Source of the DNA: Bradyrhizobium agreste
GTDB lineage: Bacteria; Pseudomonadota; Alphaproteobacteria; Rhizobiales; Xanthobacteraceae
Assembly: GCF_016031625.1 (NCBI RefSeq)
Contig: NZ_JACCHP010000006.1
Coordinates: 62,001-126,000, forward strand
Direction of reading: 5' to 3'
Length of the DNA stretch: 64,000 nt
This document shows positions 17,018 to 26,940 of the stretch, in pieces. The notes under the pieces are model-generated. The model did no database searches, was not told where the DNA came from, and was given only the letters and a program-made list of their open reading frames with translations. The translations under genes and the position numbers were made by a program. Position 1 is the first letter of the stretch; every line of letters begins with the position of its first letter.

Positions 17018-18484
17018 CTAGTAGGCGTTGCGCCCTCGCAATACTTCCATAGGAGTTCGCAACAGGATTGCGAGATCCAGCCGAATACTCCAATTGTCGA
17101 TGTACCAGAGGTCGTACTGGACACGGGCTTCGATCAGCGACGCCGTGGGCGTTGCGCCGCGGCAGCCGTGGACTTGGGCCCATCCGGTCAGTCCCGGTCT
17201 GACCCTGCGGCGAAAGGCGTAGTTTCGCACGAGCTTGTCAAACTGTCCGTCGTGGGCCAAGGCGTGAGGGCGCGGGCCTACCAGCGACATACTGCCCTCG
17301 AGGACATTTAGCAGTTGCGGCAGTTCATCGAAGCTCGTCCGGCGCAGCAATTTTCCCACGCGGGTGACGCGTCGGTCCAGAGGGGTAGCCTGAGCGATCA
17401 CGTGGCCGTCCTCGAGAACATGCATGGTCCGAAACTTGCGGATCAAGAATGTCCGACCATTGAAGCCACAGCGTTGCTGCCGGAAGAACACTGGGCCGGG
17501 AGAATCCAGTTTGATTGCGATAGCGGCGAGCGCAAGTAGTGGTGCAGATATCACCAGCGCGAGCCCCGCGCCGACAACATCAATGAATCGCTTGGTTGCG
17601 CACTCGAGGGAGGTAAGGGGACCGCGCTGCAATTCGACGCAAACGGCACTTCCCAGGCTCCGTGTCGGATGTCGAAGCAATTCGGATGTCGTGCCGACAG
17701 GCACGAACATAATTGGGAACGGCAATACCCGGAGATCGGCGACAAGCGCTCGGAGCTCGGGCCATCGCTCCGGACCGGCTTCGACTACCACCTGGTCTAG
17801 CGGAGCGTTGCGAATATAGTCAATCACGCGAGAAGCAAATCGCTTTCGGCCGGCTGGCCCGAAGCCAATCGGCGGCAGGGTGAACCGCCCCCGGACGCAA
17901 TATCCGTGCATAGCCAAGGCCTCCGGCAGGCCGGCGTCTTTCGAAAGGGGCTGGTCGCTGATCAGAACGATATTGGTGCTAGCGAATTTTCTTTCGCTCA
18001 GACCTCTGATCAGCAGCAACCGCATCCCCCATCGCTCGGCTACAAGGAGTGCCAAACCGAGGATGGCGAAGAGCGGGCCTGCTTCCTGCGATGCGTCCGG
18101 GCGAATCGCAAAGCCGTACGCGGCCCAAATCAAGAACAACAATGACGTCCAGGTGATGCAGACGGCCCGAACCTGGTTCTTGAGCAGGAAGAGCTCAACC
18201 GGGCGATAGAGACCCTGAGCCTTCAGCACGGAGACCACACAAGCTGCGCTGACCAGTGCTAACCCAAGGGCGCTGCCATGATCTCCCTCCGGCTGCCCGT
18301 TCTGGAACCGGTACAGTAAAGTGGAGGCGACGCTCGCGAACAAAATCGTCGCAACATCGGCACAGAGTGCAACGTGTTCGATCCAGTCGTAACGCAGGGG
18401 CCATTTATGCCGAGATATTGACGGCTCCAGACTGACACGAGCCGCATCCTTTTGGTCGAGGAAGTGTCGGTTCACGAAGTTCAT
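17018..18484 (-). CDS. Polyprenyl-phosphate hexose-1-phosphate transferase (EPS initiation)
   Basis: This 488-residue membrane enzyme attaches the first sugar phosphate to undecaprenyl phosphate to start repeat-unit synthesis. It has four or five N-terminal TM segments (about 35-180), a CoA-binding-like middle part, one TM segment near 305 and a C-terminal WbaP/WcaJ-type catalytic domain with [38 protein letters not shown] and SLVGPRP, then [14 protein letters not shown]. All key blocks of the polyisoprenyl-phosphate hexose-1-phosphotransferase family are intact. An AT-rich island at 18500-18528 lies directly upstream. Whether glucose or galactose is transferred cannot be seen. Confidence 0.92.
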   Translation of the reverse strand: MNFVNRHFLDQKDAARVSLEPSISRHKWPLRYDWIEHVALCADVATILFASVASTLLYRFQNGQPEGDHGSALGLALVSAACVVSVLKAQGLYRPVELFLLKNQVRAVCITWTSLLFLIWAAYGFAIRPDASQEAGPLFAILGLALLVAERWGMRLLLIRGLSERKFASTNIVLISDQPLSKDAGLPEALAMHGYCVRGRFTLPPIGFGPAGRKRFASRVIDYIRNAPLDQVVVEAGPERWPELRALVADLRVLPFPIMFVPVGTTSELLRHPTRSLGSAVCVELQRGPLTSLECATKRFIDVVGAGLALVISAPLLALAAIAIKLDSPGPVFFRQQRCGFNGRTFLIRKFRTMHVLEDGHVIAQATPLDRRVTRVGKLLRRTSFDELPQLLNVLEGSMSLVGPRPHALAHDGQFDKLVRNYAFRRRVRPGLTGWAQVHGCRGATPTASLIEARVQYDLWYIDNWSIRLDLAILLRTPMEVLRGRNAY

Positions 18485-18603
18485 GGCCAGGGCACTCGGA
18501 TTAATATTTAATCTATTATTAATTTATTGGATGTTTCAAGCGAAAATAGCGATTTAAATATTTTCTCTTGGATTTGGCGGATCGAATTGAAATACCTCGG
18601 GAA

Positions 18604-20691
18604 CTACCGCGCCAAGCCGCTCCCGCGTGTGCCGTTCGGCGAAGGGACGTCAGTTCCAGGCGGAGGAACCCGCTTGCGCGTGCTTTGAAGCGCGGCTGAA
18701 TCCCACTCCGCAATCAGATCATCCACCAAGCCCCTCCCGTCTGCCGACGCCGATTGATAGGCGGCGACAAGAGCAGGGCGGAGACTGGACTGTTTAGTCA
18801 GGGCAATCTTGACGTCACGCTGTACCAGCTCACGCAGTTCGGGGTCGCTTGCCACTGAGAGCTCGCCGAGAGCGACAGTCAGTCTTAGCGGCAGCAAGGC
18901 CAGATCGTTTGGCGCTGTGTAGTACGACAGTTTCAGCAAGGTCGGGACGTCGTATTCCGCCGATCTCCGCTCCTTCGAGAGCGCCGCAAGCATAAGCCAA
19001 AGATCGCCTCGTAGTGGCGAGCGCTGCAGTGCCCGTGCCACATCCGGCGCGTCCGGATCGGCTCCGATCTCCGGCTTTGACGCTGCGGCTTCGTTGGCGG
19101 TGGGTTGTTGCGCAGGAGCGAGCCTCCCTGGACGCAAATCGCCGTCACCGCGCAGTGAGCTCGAAGGCGGCCTTAGAAAGGCCTGTCGGGCCGCCTGGCT
19201 GGCGGCAAGCGCTTCAACCGGCAAACCGCGCGGATACGACGGTTTCGCGAACAGCCAGATTGTTTGCGCGATCAGGACGACGGCAACGGAGCCCAATCCG
19301 ATACGCATCGATGCATTGCCAATCGCAAAAGTGCGTGTTGGCGCACATGTCGGACCTGGGCGATCCGGCTCACGCGTTGATCGTGACGGCAAGGTCGCAG
19401 TCGCGGTATCACGCTGGCTTTGAGCAATCGCCAGTCCAAACACGGCGGCAGCCAACAGCGATGCGCCGAACTCGAGAACACCGTCTTCGACCAAGGTTAG
19501 CATGGCTAGTGCAGCCGCGGCGCCGGACCCAATGGCCGCGTAGACGTAGTCACGCCTTCGCCGCAGGGAACAGCTGAGAAGAGCCGCCGCGCTAAGTACC
19601 GCAACTATCAAAAGGCCATACAGAAAGGCGTGACCCATTTCGATCGCGATGGCGGCGGCAGCCGTCGGGCGCTCTTGCGACAACGTCGCGCCGATATCGC
19701 GATGGATCGGCAGCAGTGCCACGTACGTTCCCGCTCCGGACCCCGCTTGGCCGGTATCTTGCAACATCCGTTCAGTCGCCGCGACGTGATGCGTGGACAG
19801 GGCGATCGCGAGATCGGCATTTTGCCTCACCGGGAGCACGGTGAACGCCGCCAGATGGAGAATTGCTGCCGTGGCGAGCACACTCGCCATTCCCCAAATC
19901 CCATAGAACCAGTTCTGGATCACGAACGCGGCGAGAACGATCCCCACTCCGAGCAGTGCAGCTATTGCAATTCCCGTCCCGTCTCCCCTGGCAAGGACCG
20001 CCGACAGGCAAAGAAGCGTTGCCAGGAGTGCGAACGATAGGGTTGTCGCCAGCTGAATTGAGACTTGCTTGACCCGGCGGCGTTCCTCGAACGCACGGGC
20101 CGTCATCGCCACAGAAAGTACCAGGCCCAGCACCGCCGGTGCTGCGCCGGTCACGACCAGCACAGGAGTATCGCCGGGTGAGAGACCGTCCGCTCCTATC
20201 GTCCGCCGCATCAGCACGTACGCACTGACGATCGCGGCACCCGAGACCAGCATGGTGAGAAGTTGCCACGCACGCTGCTTGTCCAGCGCGACGACGGTCG
20301 CGATCAGCGCGAGGGCGACAGCAGTACCGTAATGCAAGAATGCGCGCACGGTTGCGCCGGTGTCCACCGTGAGCCGTTCAGCAAGGGAGACATTCAACGC
20401 GGCCGATGCGGTTGCCCATATCGGATTGCCGGATCCCTGGATAGGAATCGGAGCGAGTTGAAGAGCCATGTAGATTGCCGGTACAACAAGGATGACGAGG
20501 AGAAATGGCGACAACCGTCGTACCAGGCAGGCGATCGCCGAAGAGGAGGCGAAGACTGCAATTGCCAGCACCGCCATCGCCAGAAGGGTAGAGCATAGAG
20601 CTCGCGCTTGCTGGGTATCAGGCATTGCAAAAGCCGCGGCGAGGGACACCAAGAGTGCCAGCATCAGGAACCTGACGAGCATACAAGTCAC
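18604..20691 (-). CDS. Large polytopic membrane protein, O-antigen ligase/polymerase-like, with soluble C-terminal part
   Basis: The 695-residue protein has about a dozen hydrophobic segments between residues 5 and 500, a large loop around 300-350 (LSTHHVAATERMLQDTGQAG) of the kind found in Wzy/WaaL proteins, and a soluble C-terminal region (about 510-695) with Pro/Ala-rich linker and helical repeats, ending with a Pro/Arg-rich tail. It lies between the initiating transferase and the Wzc-like gene on the same strand. The position and shape suggest a polymerase, ligase or polymerisation factor, but no decisive motif was recognised; a separate Wzy-like protein is encoded at 44600. Confidence 0.65.
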   Translation of the reverse strand: MTCMLVRFLMLALLVSLAAAFAMPDTQQARALCSTLLAMAVLAIAVFASSSAIACLVRRLSPFLLVILVVPAIYMALQLAPIPIQGSGNPIWATASAALNVSLAERLTVDTGATVRAFLHYGTAVALALIATVVALDKQRAWQLLTMLVSGAAIVSAYVLMRRTIGADGLSPGDTPVLVVTGAAPAVLGLVLSVAMTARAFEERRRVKQVSIQLATTLSFALLATLLCLSAVLARGDGTGIAIAALLGVGIVLAAFVIQNWFYGIWGMASVLATAAILHLAAFTVLPVRQNADLAIALSTHHVAATERMLQDTGQAGSGAGTYVALLPIHRDIGATLSQERPTAAAAIAIEMGHAFLYGLLIVAVLSAAALLSCSLRRRRDYVYAAIGSGAAAALAMLTLVEDGVLEFGASLLAAAVFGLAIAQSQRDTATATLPSRSTREPDRPGPTCAPTRTFAIGNASMRIGLGSVAVVLIAQTIWLFAKPSYPRGLPVEALAASQAARQAFLRPPSSSLRGDGDLRPGRLAPAQQPTANEAAASKPEIGADPDAPDVARALQRSPLRGDLWLMLAALSKERRSAEYDVPTLLKLSYYTAPNDLALLPLRLTVALGELSVASDPELRELVQRDVKIALTKQSSLRPALVAAYQSASADGRGLVDDLIAEWDSAALQSTRKRVPPPGTDVPSPNGTRGSGLAR

Positions 20692-20774
20692 CTCTCAGGC
20701 TTGGCGTTTCTCCGAAGACTCAGATCGACGGGCTCTTCACGTACAAACAGTGATGGTGCACGGCGACAGCCCGC

Positions 20775-23108
20775 TCAAGAGCTCGAAAGGCCATAGCGGA
20801 CATAATGACTGTCATCGTAATAATCGCTTCGGTAGGTGTCGTATCGCCCCATCGCCTTGATGTCGGTCTTGTTCAGCACTGCGCCGATCAGCGCGTCCGA
20901 GATCGTGGGAGCGGTGTGCAGTGCATGCTGTACGACGTCAATCTTAGTCCGTCCCCACTCGACGACGAGAACGTAACAATCGATCAGGGGAGCCGTGACC
21001 CGTACGTCGACAAGCGGACTGAGCGGCGGAAGATCGACAACCACATAGTCGTAGCTTTGCCGCAGGCGATCGAAGAGTTTGCATATCGAGCCGTCGGACA
21101 GGAGCTCGCTTGAGTGAAGCACGGGCCCGCGCGGAACGGCCGGAAGAACGGCAAGATTCGTCTTCGGATCCCGCCATATCACCTCATCGAGTGAGCGATC
21201 TCCGTTCATGACCTCAATGATGCCATCCACGGCTTTGGGGACGACACGGGCCGAGAGCGATGGATTCCGGAGGTCGCAGTCGACAATGATCACCTTCTTC
21301 CCGCTGAGTCCGATAAGTTGCGCCACGGAAGCGGCAATCGTGGTCTTGCCCTCATTTGGCAGGGCTGAAGTCACGCCAATCACTTGGTTGGCGGTCTTCG
21401 CCGGACTGTGATCGATTGCAATCTTGATCGCTCGGATGGCCTCAGTGTACCGAGAGAGGGGCATGCCCACGACGGTGCGATGAATGTCTGGGGCGGTCGA
21501 AAGTATTCGTTGGTTCGAGTCTTCCTGCGTCTGTTGCCGCCGGGCCGCCGGCCTCTGCTGTCTCGGCAAATTCAGGATCGGCACGAGTGACAGGCACGGC
21601 AGCTCCAACGCCGCCTCGAGTTGGGAGGAGGTGCGGAAAACGCGGTCCATTACGTCGCGCACGAAACCGAGGAGCAATCCGAGCGCGATTCCCCCTAGAA
21701 GACCGAAGCTCAGCACGACCTTCGCTTTCGGTTTGCTCTTGGTCTGAGCGGCAGAAGCGGGGAAGATGACCCGGGTTTGCGAGATCGGGAAGCTCTCCTG
21801 CTGCGTCGAGCCCATGTACTGCTGAAGGAAGGTGTCGTAGAGACCCCGCAGGCTCTTCGCCCGACTTTCCAAATCTCTTATCGTCATCTCTGCCGAGTTC
21901 GTAAGGCGCGACTGCGCAATGGCCAAAGACAGCCGTTTTTCGATCTCTTCCTGCCGCTGCTTTGCAAGTTCGGCTTCGCTGCGGCTGATCTCAGAAAGTC
22001 TCTTGACCTCGTCCAGAATGGAGGCGCGAAATTCACGCAGCCTGTTTCGGATGTTGACGACCGCCAGGTGATCGCGGCCGACCCGGGCGGACAATTCGGC
22101 CTCACGCCTGGCGAGTTCGAGATATTGCTGGCGTAGCAGCGTAATGATCGGACTATTCATCGCGTCGGAGCCGATGGCATCCAGATTGCTGATCGAGGAT
22201 GGTTTTGCCGGGTCGGCGCCGAGGAGAGCTTCGTAGCGTGACAGCTTGGCCGCGGCCTCTGAACTCTGCGCGCGGGCGGTAGCCAGCCGGGTGTTGAGCT
22301 CTGTGATCTGCTGCTCGTCGATCGGTTTTCCGCCGGGTGAAACGATATTGTTCTGAGACTTGTAAGCCTCGACTGCACGTTCGGCGGTCAGCGCCTCCTC
22401 TCCGAGGGTGCGCAACCGCTCCCGCAGCCAACTGGTTGCAGTTCGGGTGGCTTCGAATTTCGCCTCGAGCTGATCGTTGATGTAGGCTTTTGCAATTGCG
22501 TTCGCGATGTCCGCCGCCAGCGCTGGGTCGCTCGAGGTGAACGCGACTTCAATAACGTGACTAAAGCCAACTCGGCCTGCAGACAGGCGATCCAGAAAGT
22601 TCGCAATCGTGATTTCCGAGGGCTGCTCTGGCGATGCAGGTGGCGCAGCTTCCGACGGATCTGACCTCCATCCTCGAAGCCAGCCCATTGCCCAGGACAG
22701 CAGCGGCCGTGACTCCCTGAAGTCCGGGTGATCGGCCAATTTCAACTGCTTGATCACAGCCGCAGCAGTCGCCTGCGATTTGATGATCTGCAGCTGCGTT
22801 TCGATCTGAGTAACGTCGACTATCGGCTCGGAGAGAAGGGATTGTTTCTGGAGGAATTGTGCCCTTGGATTTTCGAACAGGACCTGAGCCTGCGCTGTAT
22901 AGGCCGGCGAGACCAGCCGAAGGTATATGAGGCTGGCGGCACCTGCGAGGATCGTGGTGAAAATGATGACGAGGTATTGCCGCCGCAAAAACACGAGCGC
23001 CAATTTAATGAGCTCGCCGATGCCCCCGGTGTTCTGTCGATCCGACTGCATCTGTGGGGTGGGGGGAAGACGTGCCCCATCGCTCTGGAGCGTATTAGTC
23101 TGAAGCAT
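20775..23108 (-). CDS. Wzc-type polysaccharide co-polymerase with tyrosine-kinase domain
   Basis: This inner-membrane protein controls chain length and export of capsule/EPS. It has an N-terminal Wzz domain with a TM near residues 45-65 (YLVIIFTTILAGAASLIYL), a long periplasmic coiled-coil region (about 200-430), a second TM near 465-485 and a cytoplasmic BY-kinase domain. Walker A is in SALPNEGKTTIAAS (about 575-590), Walker A' in VIIVDCDLRNPS and Walker B in YVVVDLPPLSPL. The C-terminus has a Tyr cluster (YDTYRSDYYDDSHYVRY), the autophosphorylation tail. The ATG at 23108 is preferred over an upstream GTG at 23150, as neither has a strong ribosome-binding site. Confidence 0.92.
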   Translation of the reverse strand: MLQTNTLQSDGARLPPTPQMQSDRQNTGGIGELIKLALVFLRRQYLVIIFTTILAGAASLIYLRLVSPAYTAQAQVLFENPRAQFLQKQSLLSEPIVDVTQIETQLQIIKSQATAAAVIKQLKLADHPDFRESRPLLSWAMGWLRGWRSDPSEAAPPASPEQPSEITIANFLDRLSAGRVGFSHVIEVAFTSSDPALAADIANAIAKAYINDQLEAKFEATRTATSWLRERLRTLGEEALTAERAVEAYKSQNNIVSPGGKPIDEQQITELNTRLATARAQSSEAAAKLSRYEALLGADPAKPSSISNLDAIGSDAMNSPIITLLRQQYLELARREAELSARVGRDHLAVVNIRNRLREFRASILDEVKRLSEISRSEAELAKQRQEEIEKRLSLAIAQSRLTNSAEMTIRDLESRAKSLRGLYDTFLQQYMGSTQQESFPISQTRVIFPASAAQTKSKPKAKVVLSFGLLGGIALGLLLGFVRDVMDRVFRTSSQLEAALELPCLSLVPILNLPRQQRPAARRQQTQEDSNQRILSTAPDIHRTVVGMPLSRYTEAIRAIKIAIDHSPAKTANQVIGVTSALPNEGKTTIAASVAQLIGLSGKKVIIVDCDLRNPSLSARVVPKAVDGIIEVMNGDRSLDEVIWRDPKTNLAVLPAVPRGPVLHSSELLSDGSICKLFDRLRQSYDYVVVDLPPLSPLVDVRVTAPLIDCYVLVVEWGRTKIDVVQHALHTAPTISDALIGAVLNKTDIKAMGRYDTYRSDYYDDSHYVRYGLSSS

Positions 23109-23175
23109 CGGACAATTCTCGTTGTCGACAAGCGCGGCGGAGCATCTCACCGGCGGATATTTGAACCGGTGGTCG

Positions 23176-23253
23176 TATTTAAAATAATATATCAGATAAA
23201 TTTTGTATTGCCAATTAAATCGAGCTCGGGCATTAATTGACGATAATAAATTC
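23176..23253. promoter_or_regulatory. AT-rich island between divergent wzc-like and rfb operons
   Basis: The 301-base gap between the divergent Wzc-like and rfbC genes contains ATTTAAAATAATATATC at 23178 onward, CCAATTAAATCG near 23211 and CATTAATTGACGATAATAAA at 23231. No consensus -35/-10 pair with correct spacing was found. It is one of a set of similar islands upstream of transcription units in this locus. Confidence 0.4.
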
Positions 23254-23409
23254 GAACGACGGGAAGGGCAGGCGTCCGATTAGGCCCCGATATTTGTCGC
23301 GAACGAGAAGCGGAGCGGAACTGGTCGCCGGGCTGCTTCGGCCTGCGGGATATTGGGGGAATCAGACTGACCGTCTGGGCGATGGCGTTGCGTATCGGAG
23401 CATGCGGTC

Positions 23410-23967
23410 ATGCTGGAAGTGCGAAGTTTGGCGATTGCGGATGTGAAGCTGGTCCGATCGAAGCGCGTTTCCGATACGCGGGGCTATTTCTGCGAGACAT
23501 TCCGCCGCTCTGCTTTTGCTGAAAACGGAATTTCTCACGATTTTATCCAGGACAATCAGTCGTGCTCCGAGCGGGTCGGGACGGTTCGCGGGTTGCACTT
23601 CCAGCGGCCTCCCTTCGCGCAGGCCAAGCTCGTCCGGGTGTTAAGGGGGGCGATCCTTGATGTGGTGCTCGATCTTCGGCGCCGATCGCCGACATTCGGT
23701 AAGCACGTCTCCGTCAAACTGGATAGCGAGAGCGACGAGCAGTTGCTCGTTCTAAAGGGGTTCGCGCACGGCTTCTGTACGCTCGAGCCTCAAACCACGG
23801 TCTTTTATAAGGTCGATGAGGTCTACTCGCCGGACCACGATGGCGGCGTCCATTGGGCCGATCCCGAATTGGGGATCGAGTGGCCGGTGAAGACCTCAGA
23901 GGCCCAACTTTCCCCGAAAGATCGTGCGCTTCCTGCATTCGGCCAGCTTGCTTCCGTGTTTGAATAG
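23410..23967 (+). CDS. rfbC: dTDP-4-dehydrorhamnose 3,5-epimerase
   Basis: RfbC/RmlC converts dTDP-4-keto-6-deoxyglucose to dTDP-4-keto-rhamnose in dTDP-L-rhamnose synthesis. The 185-residue cupin shows [30 protein letters not shown] with the catalytic His, [20 protein letters not shown], and [12 protein letters not shown], all family-typical. It is the first gene of the rfbC-B-D-A operon, 11 bases before rfbB. Rhamnose is a common component of rhizobial surface polysaccharides, and glycosyltransferases of rhamnosyltransferase type lie farther along the locus. Confidence 0.95.
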   Translation: MLEVRSLAIADVKLVRSKRVSDTRGYFCETFRRSAFAENGISHDFIQDNQSCSERVGTVRGLHFQRPPFAQAKLVRVLRGAILDVVLDLRRRSPTFGKHVSVKLDSESDEQLLVLKGFAHGFCTLEPQTTVFYKVDEVYSPDHDGGVHWADPELGIEWPVKTSEAQLSPKDRALPAFGQLASVFE

Positions 23968-23977
23968 AGGACGTGTC

Positions 23978-25036
23978 ATGCGTGTCCTGGTGACTGGGGG
24001 GGCGGGATTTATCGGGTCTGCGGTCTGTCGCCAATTGGTCCTGGAAGCTGAGGCTTCGGTCGTCAATGTCGACAAGTTGACCTACGCGGCCAATTTGGCC
24101 TCATTGGCATCCATCGACGGCACCAGCCGCTATCGATTTGAGCAGCACGACATCTGCGATCAGGAGGCGATCACCCGTCTATTCCAAAAATGGGAGCCGA
24201 GCGCGGTCATCCACTTGGCAGCGGAGAGCCATGTCGATCGGTCGATTACCGGCTCGGCAACGTTCATCGCTACGAACATCGTCGGCACCTATACTCTGCT
24301 GGAGGCAGCCAGGCGATATTTCGACGGGCTTTCGAGCCAGAGGCAGAGACAGTTCAGGTTCATTCACGTCTCGACGGACGAGGTCTACGGTTCATTGGGA
24401 CCGGTCGACTGCTTCCGGGAAGATACCCCTTATCGGCCGAGTTCACCCTATTCCGCGAGCAAAGCCGCCTCAGACCACCTCGCGCTGGCCTGGTACAAGA
24501 CTTATGGCTTGCCGGTGATCGTGTCGAACTGTTCGAACAATTACGGGCCATTCCAATTCCCGGAAAAGCTCATTCCGCTGACGATTCTCAACGCGCTGGA
24601 GTACAAGTCCTTGCCCGTCTATGGCGATGGAAGCAACGTGCGCGATTGGCTTCATGTCGAGGACCACGCAGCAGGCCTGATCAAGCTGCTGTTCGAGGGC
24701 CGGGCCGGAGAGAAGTACAACTTCGGCGGCGACAGCGAACGCTCAAACCTGGAAGTCGTCACCCAGATTTGTGACGCGCTTGATCGAATGCGTCCAGGGG
24801 CGGCAACGAGGCGATCGTTGATCTCGTTTGTGCCGGACCGTCCGGGACACGACGCACGTTACGCGATCGATGCGTCCAAAGCTCGCAGCGAGTTGGGATG
24901 GCGGCCGACCCGAAGCTTCGAACAAGGTCTCGCGGGGACGGTGGAATGGTATCTGGCTAGCGGCGCTTGGTGGGCGCGGGCTCGCAACATGGTCTACGAC
25001 GGCTCGCGTCTTGGCCTTCCAGCCACCCAGCACTGA
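23978..25036 (+). CDS. rfbB: dTDP-glucose 4,6-dehydratase
   Basis: RfbB/RmlB is the second rhamnose-pathway enzyme, an extended SDR. The 352-residue protein has the NAD-binding [10 protein letters not shown] (residues 8-17), [12 protein letters not shown], the catalytic STDEVYG, and [11 protein letters not shown] with the active-site Tyr and Lys. [18 protein letters not shown] is the family hallmark. The start ATG at 23978 follows an AGAGG site at the end of rfbC; an earlier in-frame start inside rfbC is unlikely. Confidence 0.95.
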   Translation: MRVLVTGGAGFIGSAVCRQLVLEAEASVVNVDKLTYAANLASLASIDGTSRYRFEQHDICDQEAITRLFQKWEPSAVIHLAAESHVDRSITGSATFIATNIVGTYTLLEAARRYFDGLSSQRQRQFRFIHVSTDEVYGSLGPVDCFREDTPYRPSSPYSASKAASDHLALAWYKTYGLPVIVSNCSNNYGPFQFPEKLIPLTILNALEYKSLPVYGDGSNVRDWLHVEDHAAGLIKLLFEGRAGEKYNFGGDSERSNLEVVTQICDALDRMRPGAATRRSLISFVPDRPGHDARYAIDASKARSELGWRPTRSFEQGLAGTVEWYLASGAWWARARNMVYDGSRLGLPATQH

Positions 25037-25044
25037 GACCGCCA

Positions 25045-26034
25045 ATGATCGAACGCCCGATTATGATTACTGGTCGAAATGGCCAATTGGGCAGCTGCCT
25101 TCGTGATGTCGCTGCTCTTCGCGGCCTGTCCGCGGTGGCCCTCGGACGCGAGGAGCTCGATCTTGAGGTCCGAGACGGGATCGACAGGACGGTCGCTTCG
25201 ATCGCCCCCTGCATGATCATAAATGCCGCGGCCTATACCGCTGTGGATCAGGCGGAGTCCGATGTCAGAAAAGCCTTCAGCATCAACCGCGACGGTGCGG
25301 CTGCGTTGGCGGATGTCGCATGGCAGAGAAACATTCCATTTGTACACGTATCGACCGATTACGTCTTTGACGGCGCCAAGCACGAGGCTTACGACGAGGC
25401 CGACGTGCCGGCGCCGTTGAACACATACGGTGCATCGAAGCTGGCCGGCGAGGCGGCCGTATTGGCGGCACATCCCCTCGCGACCGTCGTCAGGTCATCC
25501 TGGATCTACAGCTCAACAGGCAGCAACTTCGTTCGGACAATGCTGCGGCTGGCCGAAACGCGCCCGATCGTAAGGGTTGTTTCCGACCAACACGGAAGCC
25601 CGACCGCGGCGGCAGATCTGGCCGCAGCGCTCCTGCAAATTGCAGAACGGTCGCTCACCGATGACCGCCGCATCGCAGCCGGCATCTTTCACGTGGCTGG
25701 CCAGGGGACAACGAGCTGGCACGGCTTTGCCGAGGCAATCTTCGATGGTTTATCCCGTCGGGGAGTGCGGCCGCCGATGCTGGAAGCGATCACGACAGAG
25801 CAGTATCCGAGCGCTGCGCGCAGGCCCGTAAACTCGCGCCTGGACTCGTCCAAGGCGGAACGCGTGTTTGGAATTCGATTGCCGGCCTGGCGCCAGTCTC
25901 TCGAAACCTGTCTCGACCAACTTGTCGGAAGAGGAGATACCGATGCTGAAGGGAATCATCCTGGCTGGCGGCAGCGGAACGCGTCTTTATCCGATCACGC
26001 GAGCGGTCAGCAAGCAGTTGCTGCCCGTCTATGA
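25045..26034 (+). CDS. rfbD: dTDP-4-dehydrorhamnose reductase
   Basis: RfbD/RmlD makes dTDP-L-rhamnose from the 4-keto intermediate. The protein shows [40 protein letters not shown] and the catalytic YGASKLAGE. The family normally ends after the helix [12 protein letters not shown], as rfbA begins, but here the frame runs on for about 30 residues ([16 protein letters not shown] and beyond) inside rfbA in another frame, giving 329 residues and a 92-base overlap. The tail has no family resemblance and probably reflects a lost stop codon or a small indel. The start at 25045 is eight bases after rfbB. Confidence 0.93.
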   Translation: MIERPIMITGRNGQLGSCLRDVAALRGLSAVALGREELDLEVRDGIDRTVASIAPCMIINAAAYTAVDQAESDVRKAFSINRDGAAALADVAWQRNIPFVHVSTDYVFDGAKHEAYDEADVPAPLNTYGASKLAGEAAVLAAHPLATVVRSSWIYSSTGSNFVRTMLRLAETRPIVRVVSDQHGSPTAAADLAAALLQIAERSLTDDRRIAAGIFHVAGQGTTSWHGFAEAIFDGLSRRGVRPPMLEAITTEQYPSAARRPVNSRLDSSKAERVFGIRLPAWRQSLETCLDQLVGRGDTDAEGNHPGWRQRNASLSDHASGQQAVAARL

Positions 26035-26848
26035 CAAGCCGATGATCTACTACCCCCTCTCGACGCTGATGCTGGCAGGCATCCGCGAGATCCTGGTCAT
26101 CACGACCCCGGCAGATCGATGCCACTTTGAACGATTGCTCGGTGACGGCAGCCAATGGGGCATTCGGCTGCAGTATGCGGAACAGCCCCGTCCGGGAGGG
26201 CTCGCGGAGGCATTCATCGTAGGTGCTGACTTCATCGGATCCGACCGCGTGGCAATGGTGCTCGGAGACAACATCTTTTTCGGCAGCGGCTTACGTGAAC
26301 TGCTCGTCAGGGCCGCGAACCGCGAGGAAGGTGCAACGGTCTTCGCCTATCACGTGCGCGATCCGGAACGATACGGGGTCGTCTCGTTTGATGACGCGGA
26401 TCGCCCGATCCGAATCGAGGAGAAGCCCAACAAGCCGACGTCGAATTGGGCCATCACCGGTCTCTATTTCTTTGATAATCGAGTTGTGCGCTATGCGCGT
26501 CGCGTCGAGCCGTCGCCCCGCGGAGAGCTCGAGATCACCGATCTGCAAATGCGCTATCTTTCCGTCAACGCCCTCCACGTCGAGCGCATGGGGCGGGGGT
26601 TCGCTTGGTTGGATACTGGCACGGTCGAATCGCTTATCGATGCGGGGACCTTCGTGCAAACGCTTGAAAAGCGGCAGGGCATGAAGGTGGCTTGTCTCGA
26701 GGAGGTCGCCTTCCGGCAGGGCTTCATCAACCGAGACCAGGTTCTCGCTCTGATTCAGCCGCTGGAGAAGAGCGGATACGGCAGGTATCTCAATGAAATG
26801 CTGCGGCTCCCGACTGCCGATACTATCATCGGGGCTGACCTCAAATAA
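25943..26848 (+). CDS. rfbA: Glucose-1-phosphate thymidylyltransferase
   Basis: RfbA/RmlA makes dTDP-glucose, the entry step of the rhamnose pathway. The 301-residue protein begins [19 protein letters not shown], with the pyrophosphorylase signature GGSGTRL, and continues with [28 protein letters not shown] and [19 protein letters not shown] site precedes the ATG at 25943. It is the last gene of the rfb operon and overlaps the end of the rfbD frame by 92 bases. Confidence 0.96.
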   Translation: MLKGIILAGGSGTRLYPITRAVSKQLLPVYDKPMIYYPLSTLMLAGIREILVITTPADRCHFERLLGDGSQWGIRLQYAEQPRPGGLAEAFIVGADFIGSDRVAMVLGDNIFFGSGLRELLVRAANREEGATVFAYHVRDPERYGVVSFDDADRPIRIEEKPNKPTSNWAITGLYFFDNRVVRYARRVEPSPRGELEITDLQMRYLSVNALHVERMGRGFAWLDTGTVESLIDAGTFVQTLEKRQGMKVACLEEVAFRQGFINRDQVLALIQPLEKSGYGRYLNEMLRLPTADTIIGADLK

Positions 26849-26881
26849 ATATAAATTAAATTAAATTGATGTACCATTGAA

Positions 26882-26911
26882 TTGACCGGCATAATCTTTT
26901 TAAATTATATT
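26882..26911 (+). promoter_or_regulatory. Candidate promoter of the giant secreted-protein gene
   Basis: TTGACC (26882-26887), an 18-base spacer, and TATATT (26906-26911) form a plausible sigma70-type promoter. It sits in the AT-rich block 26845-26920, which also contains AATTAAATTAAATT. The ATG at 26941 is 30 bases past the -10 box with a GAGAGG site near 26929-26934. Confidence 0.5.
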
Positions 26912-26940
26912 TTTTTAAAATCAGGTTCGAGAGGTCGGTC

